Assembly (NCBI RefSeq): GCF_029963765.1
Contig: NZ_JALBYU010000001.1
Span: 1-64,000, forward strand
Direction of reading: 5' to 3'
DNA from: Pseudomonas sp. UYIF39
Lineage (GTDB): Bacteria; Pseudomonadota; Gammaproteobacteria; Pseudomonadales; Pseudomonadaceae
Length of the DNA stretch: 64,000 nt
Made by a program: the position numbers and the translations under genes. The notes below the pieces were generated by a model, which was not told the DNA's origin, did no database searches, and worked only from the letters and a program-made list of their open reading frames with translations. Shown here piece after piece: positions 43,755 to 52,799 of this stretch (positions are counted from its first letter, which is position 1; each line of letters starts with the position of its first letter).

Positions 43755-45074
43755 GTGAAATTCAGTTTGCCCAAAACCGCCACGGCGCCATTTTGTCCGC
43801 CGGAAGTGGCCGGCAGCGTTGCCGTCGATCCCCGCGCCTCGTTTTTCAACCGGATGCTGCGCTTTGCCGGTCCTGGCTTGCTGGTGTCCATCGGCTACAT
43901 GGACCCGGGTAACTGGGCGACCGCCATCGAGGCCGGCTCGCGGTTTGGTTACAGCTTGTTGTTCGTGGTGCTGCTGGCGAGTCTGGCGGGAATGGTGGTG
44001 CAGTGTTTGTGCTCGCGCCTGGGCATTGCCACCGGGCGTGATCTGGCGCAGTTGTCCCGGGAGCGCTACAGCACGCGCACCGCACGGACCCAGTGGGTGT
44101 TGGCGGAAATCTCGATCATCGCCACTGACCTGGCCGAAGTGCTCGGCTGCGCCCTGGCGTTCCATTTGTTGTTGGGCTGTTCGCTGACCTTCGGCATCGC
44201 GCTCACGGCGTTCGACACGTTGCTGGTGCTGGCCCTGCAAAACCGTGGCTTCCGCCGACTCGAAGCAATCATGCTGGTGCTGGTGGGCACCATCGGCGTG
44301 TGTTTCTTCGTTGAATTGCTGTTGATCAAACCCTACTGGCCGGACGTCGCCCGGGGTTTCACGCCGTCACTGTCCGCCATCGGTGCCGCTGCGCCGCTCT
44401 ACCTGGCCATCGGTATTCTCGGGGCCACGGTGATGCCGCATAACTTGTACCTGCACACCTCCATCGTGCAGACCCGGATGATCGGCAAGGACCTGGCCAG
44501 CAAGCAGGACGCGGTGAAACTGGCGCGCATCGACACCATCGGTTCCCTGGCGCTGGCGTTGCTGGTCAACGCAGCCATCCTGATCCTCGCCGCGGCGGCG
44601 TTCCACAAGACCGGGCATACCGACGTGGTCGACATCCAGGACGCTTATCATCTGCTCGACCCGTTGGTGGGAGGGGCGTTGGCCAGTGTGTTGTTTGGCG
44701 TCGCGTTGCTGGCTTCGGGGCAGAGTTCGACCTTCACCGGGACCATCGCGGGGCAGGTGATCATGGAGGGCTTCCTGAACCTGCGGATTCCCTGCTGGCA
44801 ACGGCGATTGATCACGCGCGGGCTGGCGCTGATCCCGGCGTTCATTGGCGTCTGGCTGATGGGTGACAATGCGATCGGCAAACTGCTGGTGTTGAGTCAG
44901 GTGGTGCTGAGTCTGCAATTGCCGTTTGCGTTGTATCCACTGATTCGCATGACCAACGACCACACGCTCATGGGACCGTTGGTGAATCGCTGGCCGACGC
45001 GGGTGCTGGCGTGGGGGTTGTTTGTGGTGATCAGCGGGGCGAATAGCTGGTTGATCTTGCAGTTTCTGGTTTGA
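43755..45074 (+). CDS. mntH: Nramp-family divalent metal transporter MntH
   Basis: 439 residues from a GTG at 43755; an upstream TTG would add six residues. Eleven or so membrane segments. Hallmarks: metal-binding DPGN in helix 1 (GYMDPGNWATAIEAGSRFGY), MPHNLYLHTSIVQTR in helix 6, and GQSSTFTGTIAGQVIMEGFL. It imports Mn2+ (and Fe2+) with protons. No Fur- or MntR-like box is obvious upstream. It converges with the following LysR gene, 2 nt apart. Confidence 0.93.
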   Translation: MKFSLPKTATAPFCPPEVAGSVAVDPRASFFNRMLRFAGPGLLVSIGYMDPGNWATAIEAGSRFGYSLLFVVLLASLAGMVVQCLCSRLGIATGRDLAQLSRERYSTRTARTQWVLAEISIIATDLAEVLGCALAFHLLLGCSLTFGIALTAFDTLLVLALQNRGFRRLEAIMLVLVGTIGVCFFVELLLIKPYWPDVARGFTPSLSAIGAAAPLYLAIGILGATVMPHNLYLHTSIVQTRMIGKDLASKQDAVKLARIDTIGSLALALLVNAAILILAAAAFHKTGHTDVVDIQDAYHLLDPLVGGALASVLFGVALLASGQSSTFTGTIAGQVIMEGFLNLRIPCWQRRLITRGLALIPAFIGVWLMGDNAIGKLLVLSQVVLSLQLPFALYPLIRMTNDHTLMGPLVNRWPTRVLAWGLFVVISGANSWLILQFLV

Positions 45075-45076
45075 CC

Positions 45077-45973
45077 TCAGCGGTGTGAAAACGCCTCGAC
45101 CACAAAATCGATGAACACCCGAGTCTTGGCCGGCATCAACGTCCGGCTCGGGTAATACAGCGAAATCGGCCCCGCGTAGGCGTGCCAGTCGGGCAGCAGG
45201 CGCACCAGTTCGCCACGCTGGATATTGGCCAGCACATCCGGCAACACCAGCAGGGTCACGCCCAGGCCGAGTATCGCCACTTCGCGCATGGCGGCCGGAT
45301 CATTGAGCACAATGTTTTCATTCAAATTGGCCGGTGCTTCGTTGCCTGCGCCATCGTGCATCAGCCATTGGCGAATCCGCCCGGTGCGGGTGCCGCGCAT
45401 CACAAGGCCGGTGTGTCCGGACAGGTCTGCCGGACTGTCGGGCAGGCTGCGTCCTGCGAGGTAGGCGGGAGAGGCGACCGCCACCACATGCGCCGCCGCC
45501 AACGTCCGCGACACCACCCCGGGCGTCAACTTGAAGCCGCCGCCAATGGCCGCGTCATACCCTTCGGCAATCAAATCCACGGGGCGGGTTTCGAAGTGCC
45601 ATTCCGGGCGGATCAGCGGATAGCGCGCCAGGAACGCCGGCAGTAGTGGCAAAACATGATCGATGCCAAACGTCGGCGCCAGACTGACCTTGAGCAAGCC
45701 CGCCGGCTCGCCTTGGTCACTGCTCACCGCGCTGATCGCGGTTTGTAACGCTTCCAGATTGCCGCCGATGCTCGTCAGAAAGTGTTCCCCGGCTTCGGTC
45801 AGGGACAGCTTGCGGGTCGAGCGCTGGAATAGACGCACACCGATGTTACGTTCGAGCATCGCCACGTTGCGGCTGACAGCGGCAGGGGTCAGCGCGAGCA
45901 CCCGTGCAGCGGCGGAAAAACTGCCGGTTTCGGCACTGCGGACAAAAGATTCGAGGTTGGCGAGGGTTTCCAT
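45077..45973 (-). CDS. LysR-family transcriptional regulator
   Basis: 298 residues from ATG 45973 (AGGTG 6 nt upstream); a GTG three codons earlier is possible. HTH: LESFVRSAETGSFSAAARVLALTPAAVSRNVAMLERNIGVRLFQRSTRKLSLTEAG. The substrate domain (LLKVSLAPTFGIDHVLPLLPAFLARYPLI) is of the CrgA type. It is divergent from the Rossmann reductase gene with 111 bp between starts and is likely its regulator. Confidence 0.9.
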   Translation of the reverse strand: METLANLESFVRSAETGSFSAAARVLALTPAAVSRNVAMLERNIGVRLFQRSTRKLSLTEAGEHFLTSIGGNLEALQTAISAVSSDQGEPAGLLKVSLAPTFGIDHVLPLLPAFLARYPLIRPEWHFETRPVDLIAEGYDAAIGGGFKLTPGVVSRTLAAAHVVAVASPAYLAGRSLPDSPADLSGHTGLVMRGTRTGRIRQWLMHDGAGNEAPANLNENIVLNDPAAMREVAILGLGVTLLVLPDVLANIQRGELVRLLPDWHAYAGPISLYYPSRTLMPAKTRVFIDFVVEAFSHR

Positions 45974-46084
45974 GGCAGGCACCTGCTAGTCATGCTTGAA
46001 GATCATTCAAGGCATTACCGGCTAATCAAGCGCTAATGGCAAGCGCAGTATTCACTCCAACGACAACCCTCGGAGTGAACAACC

Positions 46085-46687
46085 ATGAGCACCATCGGAA
46101 TCATTGGCGCCGGCGCAATCGGCGCAGCCTTCGCCAGAGCACTGTCGCGTCAAGGCATTGAAGTGGTTATCGCCAACAGCCGTGGCCCGCAAAGCCTGGC
46201 CTCGCTGGTGGAAGAGCTAGGACCCACGGCGCGTGCCGGAACCCGCGAGGAGGCCGCCGCGCAAGCCATCGTGTTGGTCGCGGCCAACTGGTCGAAGTTG
46301 CCGACCGCGCTCGCCGGCCTGCCGGATTTTGGCGGACGGATAGTCATCGACGCCAACAACTCAATCGAGGCGCCATCGTTCAAGGCGGTGGATTTGCAGG
46401 GCCGCACCTCCAGCGAAGTGTTTGCCGAATGGGTGCCCGGTGCGCGGGTGGTGAAGGCGTTCAATCACCTTCAGGCGCGTTTTCTGGAAAGCGATCCGAC
46501 GGCGGAGGGCGGGCGGCGGGTGCTGTTTCTCTCGGGTGATGATGCCGATGCAAAAGCTCAAGTGGCGGCGTTGATCGAACAGCTGGGCTTCTTCGGGATT
46601 GATCTTGGGGAATTGAGCGTCGGAGCGCGGCTGGTGCAGTTTCCAGGCGGTCCGCTGCCGGTGCTGAATCTGGTGAAATTTGCCTGA
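46085..46687 (+). CDS. NAD(P)-binding Rossmann protein (F420-dependent NADP oxidoreductase-like)
   Basis: 200 residues. Dinucleotide site IGIIGAGAIGAAFARAL at the start; NSRGPQSLASLVEELG is the usual NADP-phosphate region of the F420/NADP reductase-like family, and ARVVKAFNHLQARFLESDP a second conserved block. Many members in bacteria without F420 have unknown substrates. Controlled perhaps by the divergent LysR. Confidence 0.82.
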   Translation: MSTIGIIGAGAIGAAFARALSRQGIEVVIANSRGPQSLASLVEELGPTARAGTREEAAAQAIVLVAANWSKLPTALAGLPDFGGRIVIDANNSIEAPSFKAVDLQGRTSSEVFAEWVPGARVVKAFNHLQARFLESDPTAEGGRRVLFLSGDDADAKAQVAALIEQLGFFGIDLGELSVGARLVQFPGGPLPVLNLVKFA

Positions 46688-46703
46688 CAACCAGACAAAA
46701 AGA

Positions 46704-46737
46704 ACCCGGTGCGACGTGAGTCGCACCGGGTGTTTTG
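46704..46737 (+). terminator. Rho-independent terminator
   Basis: Perfect 12-bp stem (ACCCGGTGCGAC, 46704-46715; complement 46720-46731) with a GTGA loop and a following GTTTTG. It ends the reductase transcript and lies between it and the convergent thiolase gene, which it may also terminate. Confidence 0.85.
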
Positions 46738-46787
46738 CCAGACGGCGAACGGATATTCGTGGGTCCCCGCGCCGTCTGTTGAACGCT

Positions 46788-47969
46788 TTACGCCCGTTCG
46801 ATCGCCAGTGCCACGCCCTGACCACCACCGATGCACAGGGTGGCGAGGCCTTTCTTGGCGTCACGCTTGATCATTTCATGCAGCAAGGTCACCAACACTC
46901 GGCAACCCGATGCACCGATCGGGTGGCCCAGGGCGATAGCGCCGCCGTTGACGTTGACCTTGTTCAGGTCCCATTCCAGGTCCTTGGTCACCGCCAGAGA
47001 TTGCGCAGCAAAGGCTTCGTTGGCTTCGATCAGGTCCAGTTGGTCGATGGACCAGCCGGCCTTGTCCAGGCAACGACGAGTCGCGCTGACCGGGCCGATA
47101 CCCATGATCGCCGGGTCGACGCCCGCATTGGCGTACGCGGCGATTTTTGCCAGCACGGGCAGGCCGAGGGCCTTGGCTTTCTCGGCGCTCATCAGGATCA
47201 CGGCGGCGGCACCGTCGTTCAGGGACGAGGCGTTACCGGCGGTCACCGAACCGTCCTTCTTGAAGGCGGGTTTCAGTTTGCCCAGTGCTTCTGCGGTGGT
47301 ACCTGCTCGAGGTTGTTCGTCAACCTGGAAGGCAACCGGATCGCCCTTGCGCTGAGGAATCAGGATCGGCGTGATCTCATCGGCAAAGCGCCCGGCTTCG
47401 ATGGCGGCCGTGGCTTTCTGCTGCGAGGCCGCGGCGAAGGCGTCTTGCTGTTCGCGAGTCAGGCTGTACTTGTCAGCCAGGTTCTCGGCGGTGATGCCCA
47501 TGTGGTAATCGTTGAACGCATCCCACAGGCCGTCGCTGATCATGGTGTCGACGATTTGCGCGTTACCCATGCGCAGACCGGTGCGCGCACCGGGCATGAC
47601 GTAATTGGACAGGCTCATGTTTTCCTGGCCGCCGGCAATGATCACGTCGGCATCGCCGCAGCGAATCGCCTGAGTGGCCAGGTGCAGTGCTTTGAGGCCC
47701 GAACCGCAGACCTTGTTCAGGGTCATCGCAGGCACGGTGAAGGGCAGGCCAGCCTTGATCGCGGATTGGCGCGCAGGGTTTTGCCCGGCGCCGGCGGTCA
47801 ACACCTGGCCCATGATCACTTCATCGACTTCAGCAACGTCCAGGCCGGTTTGCGCCAGCAGTTGACGGATGACCGCAGCACCGAGGTCAACCGCGGACAC
47901 GTTGGCCAGGGCACCCTGGAAACTGCCGATGGCGGTACGGGTGGCGGCGACTATGACGACTTCTTGCAT
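46788..47969 (-). CDS. atoB: Acetyl-CoA acetyltransferase (thiolase)
   Basis: 393 residues from ATG 47969 (GAGG upstream); the preceding in-frame residues lack a site. Thiolase catalytic residues: Cys88 ([10 protein letters not shown]), His in [12 protein letters not shown] and Cys in [23 protein letters not shown] is also typical. It cleaves acetoacetyl-CoA to two acetyl-CoA. The CoA-transferase genes stand directly upstream (dhcB 11 nt away), so the product of the transferase reaction is fed to it. Confidence 0.93.
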   Translation of the reverse strand: MQEVVIVAATRTAIGSFQGALANVSAVDLGAAVIRQLLAQTGLDVAEVDEVIMGQVLTAGAGQNPARQSAIKAGLPFTVPAMTLNKVCGSGLKALHLATQAIRCGDADVIIAGGQENMSLSNYVMPGARTGLRMGNAQIVDTMISDGLWDAFNDYHMGITAENLADKYSLTREQQDAFAAASQQKATAAIEAGRFADEITPILIPQRKGDPVAFQVDEQPRAGTTAEALGKLKPAFKKDGSVTAGNASSLNDGAAAVILMSAEKAKALGLPVLAKIAAYANAGVDPAIMGIGPVSATRRCLDKAGWSIDQLDLIEANEAFAAQSLAVTKDLEWDLNKVNVNGGAIALGHPIGASGCRVLVTLLHEMIKRDAKKGLATLCIGGGQGVALAIERA

Positions 47970-47980
47970 GGAATGATTCC

Positions 47981-48646
47981 TCACTGGGCAGCGAACTGCA
48001 TTTGCGGAACGTGATCCGGCACGATCAGTTTACCGGCGGTCTTGGCGACAATCTCCTCGACGCTGACGCCCGGTGCACGCTCCTTGAGAATGAAAGCGCC
48101 GTCCTTGATTTCCAGGTAGGCGAGGTCGGTCAGCACACGCTTGATGCAACCAGCGCCAGTCAGCGGCAGGCTGCATTTGGACAACAGCTTGGACTCACCG
48201 TCCTTGGACGCGTGGGTCATGATGACGATGATGTTGTCTGCGCCGGCCACCAGATCCATGGCGCCCCCCATGCCCTTGACCAGTTTGCCGGGAATCATCC
48301 ACGAGGCGATGTTGCCTTGCACGTCTACTTCAAAGGCGCCCAGCACGGTCAGGTCGACATGACCACCGCGGATCATCGCGAAGGACTCGGCCGAGGAAAA
48401 GATCGACGCGCCGATACGGGCGGTCACGGTTTGTTTGCCGGCGTTGATCATGTCGGCATCGATGGTTTCTTCAGTAGGAAAGGGACCCATGCCCAGCAGG
48501 CCGTTTTCCGACTGCAGCATGACTTCCATGCCTTCAGGAATGTAGTTGGCGACCAGGGTCGGAATGCCGATGCCCAGGTTCACGTAGAAGCCGTCCTGCA
48601 TTTCGCGGGCGACGCGTTGAGCCATTTGTTCGCGGGAAAGTGCCAT
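47981..48646 (-). CDS. dhcB: 3-oxoacid CoA-transferase subunit B (DhcB/AtoA-like)
   Basis: 221 residues. CoA-transferase family I beta subunit with the catalytic Glu in SENGLLGMG, and [58 protein letters not shown]. With subunit A it moves CoA from succinyl-CoA or acetyl-CoA to a beta-keto acid. Gene order regulator-A-B-thiolase is that of the P. aeruginosa dhcR-dhcA-dhcB-atoB region used for 3-dehydrocarnitine. The same order fits acetoacetate use, so the symbol is provisional. Confidence 0.85.
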   Translation of the reverse strand: MALSREQMAQRVAREMQDGFYVNLGIGIPTLVANYIPEGMEVMLQSENGLLGMGPFPTEETIDADMINAGKQTVTARIGASIFSSAESFAMIRGGHVDLTVLGAFEVDVQGNIASWMIPGKLVKGMGGAMDLVAGADNIIVIMTHASKDGESKLLSKCSLPLTGAGCIKRVLTDLAYLEIKDGAFILKERAPGVSVEEIVAKTAGKLIVPDHVPQMQFAAQ

Positions 48647-48682
48647 TGTTGTTATTCCTTCATTCGGTCCGGGGGCAGGGGA

Positions 48683-49381
48683 TCACTTACGCACGGTGCG
48701 CTGTTCGATGCGCTTCTCGAACGTGCCGCAAATGACCCGGTCGACGTAGATGCCAGGGGTGTGGATCTGCGCCGGGTCCAGCTCGCCGGGCTCGACAATT
48801 TCTTCGACTTCGACCACGGTGATCTTGCCGGCAGTGGCGGCCAGCGGGTTGAAGTTCTGGGCGGTGTGGCGATAGATGACGTTGCCGAAATGGTCGGCTT
48901 TCCAGCCTTTGACGATGGCGAAGTCACCGGTGATGGATTCTTCCATCAGGTACTTGCGACCGTGGAATTCGCGCACTTCCTTGCCGTCGGCAACCGGAGT
49001 GCCGACGCCGGTGGCGGTGAAGAAAGCGGGAATGCCGGCACCGCCAGCGCGCATTTTTTCGGCCAGGGTGCCTTGAGGGGTCAGGACGACTTCGATTTCG
49101 CCTTTGAGCAGTTGGTCTTCGAACAGTTTGTTCTCACCGACGTAGGATGCCACCACTTTGCGGATCTGCCGGTCTTCCAGCAGTACGCCTAGGCCGAAAC
49201 CGTCGACGCCGCAGTTGTTGGAAACCACGGTGAGGTCACGCGTGCCTTTGCGCTTGATCTCGGCGATGAGGTTTTCCGGAATCCCGCACAGACCGAAGCC
49301 GCCGGCGATCACGGTCATGCCGTCTTCAAGTCCTGCCAGAGCTTCCTCGTAGGAACTCACGCGCTTGTCGAAACCTGCCAT
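48683..49381 (-). CDS. dhcA: 3-oxoacid CoA-transferase subunit A (DhcA/AtoD-like)
   Basis: 232 residues from ATG 49381 (AGAGG upstream). Alpha subunit with [19 protein letters not shown] (CoA-site glycine loop), [19 protein letters not shown] and [29 protein letters not shown]. It forms the heteromer with the B subunit 36 nt downstream. Divergent from the LysR gene. Same reservation on substrate as for the B subunit. Confidence 0.86.
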   Translation of the reverse strand: MAGFDKRVSSYEEALAGLEDGMTVIAGGFGLCGIPENLIAEIKRKGTRDLTVVSNNCGVDGFGLGVLLEDRQIRKVVASYVGENKLFEDQLLKGEIEVVLTPQGTLAEKMRAGGAGIPAFFTATGVGTPVADGKEVREFHGRKYLMEESITGDFAIVKGWKADHFGNVIYRHTAQNFNPLAATAGKITVVEVEEIVEPGELDPAQIHTPGIYVDRVICGTFEKRIEQRTVRK

Positions 49382-49475
49382 ATGCACCTCTTTTATTCTT
49401 TGTGGGCGGCTGGCTAGCCGTATGGGATAGGAGTGTCTCGCTGAAGGATTCATTTGTTAAGTTGATTTTTAAGGT

Positions 49476-49506
49476 TGATTGATAGATAAAACTCACCAAT
49501 CAATCA
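49476..49506. promoter_or_regulatory. Inverted repeat between dhcA and the LysR gene
   Basis: TGATTGAT (49476-49483) and ATCAATCA (49499-49506) are exact complements, 15-bp spacer, in the 150-bp divergent region and about 27 bp before the LysR start. A plausible regulator-binding site; its spacing does not follow the simple T-N11-A pattern. Confidence 0.4.
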
Positions 49507-49532
49507 TCTGTACTACGTTGGAGCCAGTGGTC

Positions 49533-50429
49533 ATGACAGTCAAGCAGATCAGGGCATTTTTGGCCGTGGCCCAGAGTTTGAGTTTTGCCGTGGCCTGCGA
49601 GCGGTTGCACCTGTCGCAATCGGCCTTGAGCCTGACCATCAAGGCGCTGGAGGAGGGGCTGGGCGGGCGCCTGTTCACCCGCAACACGCGCAATGTTGCG
49701 CTGACGGCGGAGGGAGAATCGCTGGTGCCACTGGCGCGTCGCCTGATCGCCGACTGGGACAACGCCGAGGATGAGCTGCGGCAACGCTTTACCCTCCAGC
49801 GCGGTCGCGTGACCCTGGCGGCGATGCCTTCATTTGCCGGCAACCTGTTGCCGCCGATCCTGAAAACCTTCCGCGCGCGCTACCCCAAGGTCAATGTCAC
49901 GGTGAACGACGTGATCAACGAGCAGGTGCTGGAGATGGTGCGTGACCGGCAGGTTGAGCTTGGGGTGGCTTTTGAGCCGACTCAGAGTTCATCACTGGCA
50001 TTCACGCCGTTGTACATGGATCGGTTTGTTGCGGTTGTGCCGAAGGACTCTCCTTTTGCCGAACGGGAAGACATCGATTGGCAGACCTTGCTCAAGGAAC
50101 CGTTCATCACCTTGCAGCGCCCGTCGACGGTTCGGGTGATGCTCGAAGAGCACCTGCAGGCGCGTGGGATGAAATTGCCGGTGGAGTTTGAAAGCCATCA
50201 GTTGGCGACAGTGGGAAGGATGGTTGCCAGTGGATTGGGGGTGAGCGCGGTGCCGGCGTTGTGTGTCGGGCAGATGCTGGAACTCGGCGCGCGGTGCATT
50301 ACCTTGCGCGATCCGGTGGTGGAGCGGGCGATCGGGGTGCTTACCAAGCCTGGGGTTGAACTGTCGGCGGCGGCGCAGGCATTGTTCGACGTTCTCAAGG
50401 AAGAAAACCTGGGCCAGCGCCTTAACTGA
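49533..50429 (+). CDS. dhcR: LysR-family regulator (DhcR-like)
   Basis: 298 residues from ATG 49533; the frame extends upstream by 18 residues without a site. HTH: IRAFLAVAQSLSFAVACERLHLSQSALSLTIKALEEGLGGRLFTRNTRNVALTAEG. The C-terminal sensor (VTLAAMPSFAGNLLPPILKTFRARYPKVNVTV) follows. It is divergent from the CoA-transferase genes, as dhcR is in P. aeruginosa, and should control them in response to a carnitine- or keto-acid-related compound. Abuts the convergent sirtuin gene. Confidence 0.82.
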   Translation: MTVKQIRAFLAVAQSLSFAVACERLHLSQSALSLTIKALEEGLGGRLFTRNTRNVALTAEGESLVPLARRLIADWDNAEDELRQRFTLQRGRVTLAAMPSFAGNLLPPILKTFRARYPKVNVTVNDVINEQVLEMVRDRQVELGVAFEPTQSSSLAFTPLYMDRFVAVVPKDSPFAEREDIDWQTLLKEPFITLQRPSTVRVMLEEHLQARGMKLPVEFESHQLATVGRMVASGLGVSAVPALCVGQMLELGARCITLRDPVVERAIGVLTKPGVELSAAAQALFDVLKEENLGQRLN

Positions 50430-51272
50430 TCAGGGTGAGAGGTGTTGTGTCAGCAGGGGGAGTAGCTGCTCGCACGACCCCTCAATCTTCAAATCCAGCA
50501 AATCATCCGCCCGAGTCTTCCCCAGATTAATCGCAATCAACGGCTTCCCCTGATCCGCCACCGCCCGGCATAACCGAAACGCCGAATACGCCATCAACGA
50601 AGACCCGACCACCAGCAACCCCGCCGCCTTTTCGACCGCCGCCATCGCTTTGGCCGCTGTCACCTGCGCCACATTCTCGCCAAAAAACACCACGTCGGGC
50701 TTCATCCGCTCACCCGCGCAGTGCGGGCAATGGGGCACTTGAAAGCGTGCCTCAAACGCCGCATCCAGCAACGTGTCGCCATCTGGCGCTTGCACCGCGT
50801 CCACGCCGGCCAGATACGGATTCTGCGCTTCCATCAGTTGCTGGATTGAATCCCGCTCACTGCGCTGCCCGCAGTCCAGGCACAACACCCGGTGCAGGCT
50901 GCCGTGAAGTTCGATGACGTCATGGCTGCCGGCCTGGTCGTGCAGGGTGTCGACGTTTTGAGTGATCAGCCCGCTGATCTGCTGCGAACTTTGCAAATTG
51001 GCCAAAGCCTCATGGGCCACATTCGGCTGGGCCTGGCGCACCCGCGGCCAACCGAGCATCGCCCGCGCCCAATAGCGACGCCGGGATTCGGGGGCGCAGA
51101 GAAACTCCTGATACATCATCGGTTGCCGGCCACGCCGCACGCCCTGGTTGTCGCGGTAGTCCGGAATGCCCGACGGAGTGCTGATGCCCGCGCCGGTCAG
51201 GACCACAAACGGCTGGTCGGCCATTAACTGCTGAAGGTGGTCGAGTTGTTCGCGGATGAGGCTGTCGAGCAT
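50430..51272 (-). CDS. Sir2-family NAD-dependent protein deacylase
   Basis: 280 residues from ATG 51272; an upstream in-frame start has no site. Sirtuin motifs: GAGISTPSGIPDYRD, ITQNVDTLHDQAGS, HG in ELHGSLHRVLCLDCGQ (catalytic His), zinc cysteines CLDC...CPHC, PDVVFFGENV and VVGSSLMAYSAF. It removes acyl groups from protein lysines and forms O-acyl-ADP-ribose and nicotinamide. It is about 40 residues longer than the short CobB type. The two genes end tail to tail with the LysR gene with no gap. Confidence 0.92.
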   Translation of the reverse strand: MLDSLIREQLDHLQQLMADQPFVVLTGAGISTPSGIPDYRDNQGVRRGRQPMMYQEFLCAPESRRRYWARAMLGWPRVRQAQPNVAHEALANLQSSQQISGLITQNVDTLHDQAGSHDVIELHGSLHRVLCLDCGQRSERDSIQQLMEAQNPYLAGVDAVQAPDGDTLLDAAFEARFQVPHCPHCAGERMKPDVVFFGENVAQVTAAKAMAAVEKAAGLLVVGSSLMAYSAFRLCRAVADQGKPLIAINLGKTRADDLLDLKIEGSCEQLLPLLTQHLSP

Positions 51273-51321
51273 GTTCAACACTCCGGAGGGTCTTCGGCAG
51301 CCCCACAATAACTGACGGTAG

Positions 51322-52371
51322 TTATTTACGCGCCTCCAGAATCAGGTTGAACGGTGTTTCCGTGGCCCGCCGGAACGTCTTGAACCCCGCCTCGGTGAAG
51401 ACCTTGCGCAGCCGCGCCTCGCCAGCCTGAGCGCCGAGCCCGAGGCCGACCTCCTGGGACAGCGAGTTCGGGGTGCAGATGAACGTCGAGGCGGCGTAGA
51501 ACAAGCGGCCAACCGGGTTGACGTTGTCGTCCAGCGAATCGTTGGCGAACGGTTCTACCAGCAGCACCGTGCCGTCCGGTTTCAGCGCGTCATATGCGTG
51601 CCGCGCCGCGCCCACCGGGTCGCCCATGTCGTGCAGGCAGTCGAAGTAGCAGACCAGGTCATAGTCGTCGCCGGGGAAGCTTTTTGCCGTGCCCTGGAAG
51701 AACCGCGCACGCCCGGACACGCCACCTTCTTCAGCACGCTGGGTGGCGACGGTGACGGAGGGGGCGTGGTAGTCGAAACCGACGAACCGCGAATCCGGAA
51801 ACGACTGGGCCATGATCACGGTGGATGCGCCGTGGCCGCAGCCGATATCCGCCACCTTGGCGCCAGCCTCCAGTTTGGCGACCACGCCTTCGAGCGCAGG
51901 CAGCCATTCGGCGACCAAGTGCGCTTTATAACCTGGCCGGAAGAACCGCTCCGTGCCGCTGAACATGCACGGATGGTGATCGCCCCAGGCGAGGGCACCG
52001 TCGCCGCGCATGGCGTTAACCAGTTTGTCCTTGTCATGGAAGAACGATGCAACCACCCCGATACCACCCGCCACATAGACTGGCGAGTCTTCGATCGCCA
52101 ATGCCAGGGCTTGCTCTTCGGGCAGGCGGAACTGGCCGTCGCGGTGTTCCATGTAACCGGAAGCGGCGTGGGCGCTGAGCCATTCGCGCAGCAGGCGGGT
52201 GTTGCAGCCGGTTTTGTCAGCGAGGGCTTCAGGGGTGACTGGCTGACTGTCGGCCATGGCCCGATACAGCCCGAGCTCTTCTCCGACGATGACGTTGGCG
52301 AGCATCGCCGCGCCGCCCATGTCGTTCACCAGTTTGCCCATGAATTCATTGAGTCTGGCCTCGTCCATCAC
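51322..52371 (-). CDS. SAM-dependent methyltransferase
   Basis: 349 residues. An N-terminal winged-helix/dimerisation part (MANVIVGEELGLYRAMADSQPVTPEALADKTGCNTRLLREWLSAHAASGYM) precedes a class I methyltransferase core: GAKVADIGCGHGASTVIMAQSFPDSRFVGFDYH (motif I), DDYDLVCYFDCLHDMGDPVGAARHAYDALKPDG (motif IV/V). The arrangement is like O-methyltransferases and related arsenite or ubiquinone-type enzymes; the substrate is unknown. It is divergent from the formamidase gene across 428 bp. Confidence 0.83.
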   Translation of the reverse strand: MMDEARLNEFMGKLVNDMGGAAMLANVIVGEELGLYRAMADSQPVTPEALADKTGCNTRLLREWLSAHAASGYMEHRDGQFRLPEEQALALAIEDSPVYVAGGIGVVASFFHDKDKLVNAMRGDGALAWGDHHPCMFSGTERFFRPGYKAHLVAEWLPALEGVVAKLEAGAKVADIGCGHGASTVIMAQSFPDSRFVGFDYHAPSVTVATQRAEEGGVSGRARFFQGTAKSFPGDDYDLVCYFDCLHDMGDPVGAARHAYDALKPDGTVLLVEPFANDSLDDNVNPVGRLFYAASTFICTPNSLSQEVGLGLGAQAGEARLRKVFTEAGFKTFRRATETPFNLILEARK

Positions 52372-52554
52372 GCGTGCTCCTTTAGCAGGATCACAGTCCA
52401 GAGGCCTTGTTTTTCGAGGTGATCACCTCTGGGCGGTGGTCGTGGGAATGAACAGGACGATAAGCACGCCCTGCGTGCATTAAGTTTAGTCCAGGGGACG
52501 TGCACCGCTTCTTTGAGCGACGAAAGCTCATTTCCCTGACTCACACCGGACCCT

Positions 52555-52644
52555 TGTGGGAGCGAGCTTGCTCGCGATAGCGGTGTATCAGTCGTCAAAG
52601 ATGTTGCCTGACCCACCGCTATCGCGAGCAAGCTCGCTCCCACA
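52555..52644. repeat. Inverted REP doublet
   Basis: 31-bp perfect arms at 52555-52585 and 52614-52644 with a 28-nt loop, core GTGGGAGCGAGCTTGCTCGC. It lies in the divergent gap 52372-52799, which holds no gene I can support; the promoters of the methyltransferase and formamidase genes must be on its two sides. Confidence 0.92.
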
Positions 52645-52799
52645 GGGGATTCGTGTACTGCGTGTATTCCACTGTATCCGACGGGCTTCTCGATACAGTT
52701 TCCCCCAATACCAGGCCACTGCCGAACACAGTCGAGATACAAACCTGCGATGAACTGCGTAGGCCATTTGGCACCCTATACACCGTGAAGGGGACAACA

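Noticed and set aside
46680..48014. 444-codon frame opposite the thiolase and dhcB
   Set aside because: It spans two genuine genes and their junction; composition is typical of antisense frames.
52768..52785. TGGCAC before the formamidase gene as a sigma-54 promoter
   Set aside because: There is no TTGC-like -12 element at the required spacing.
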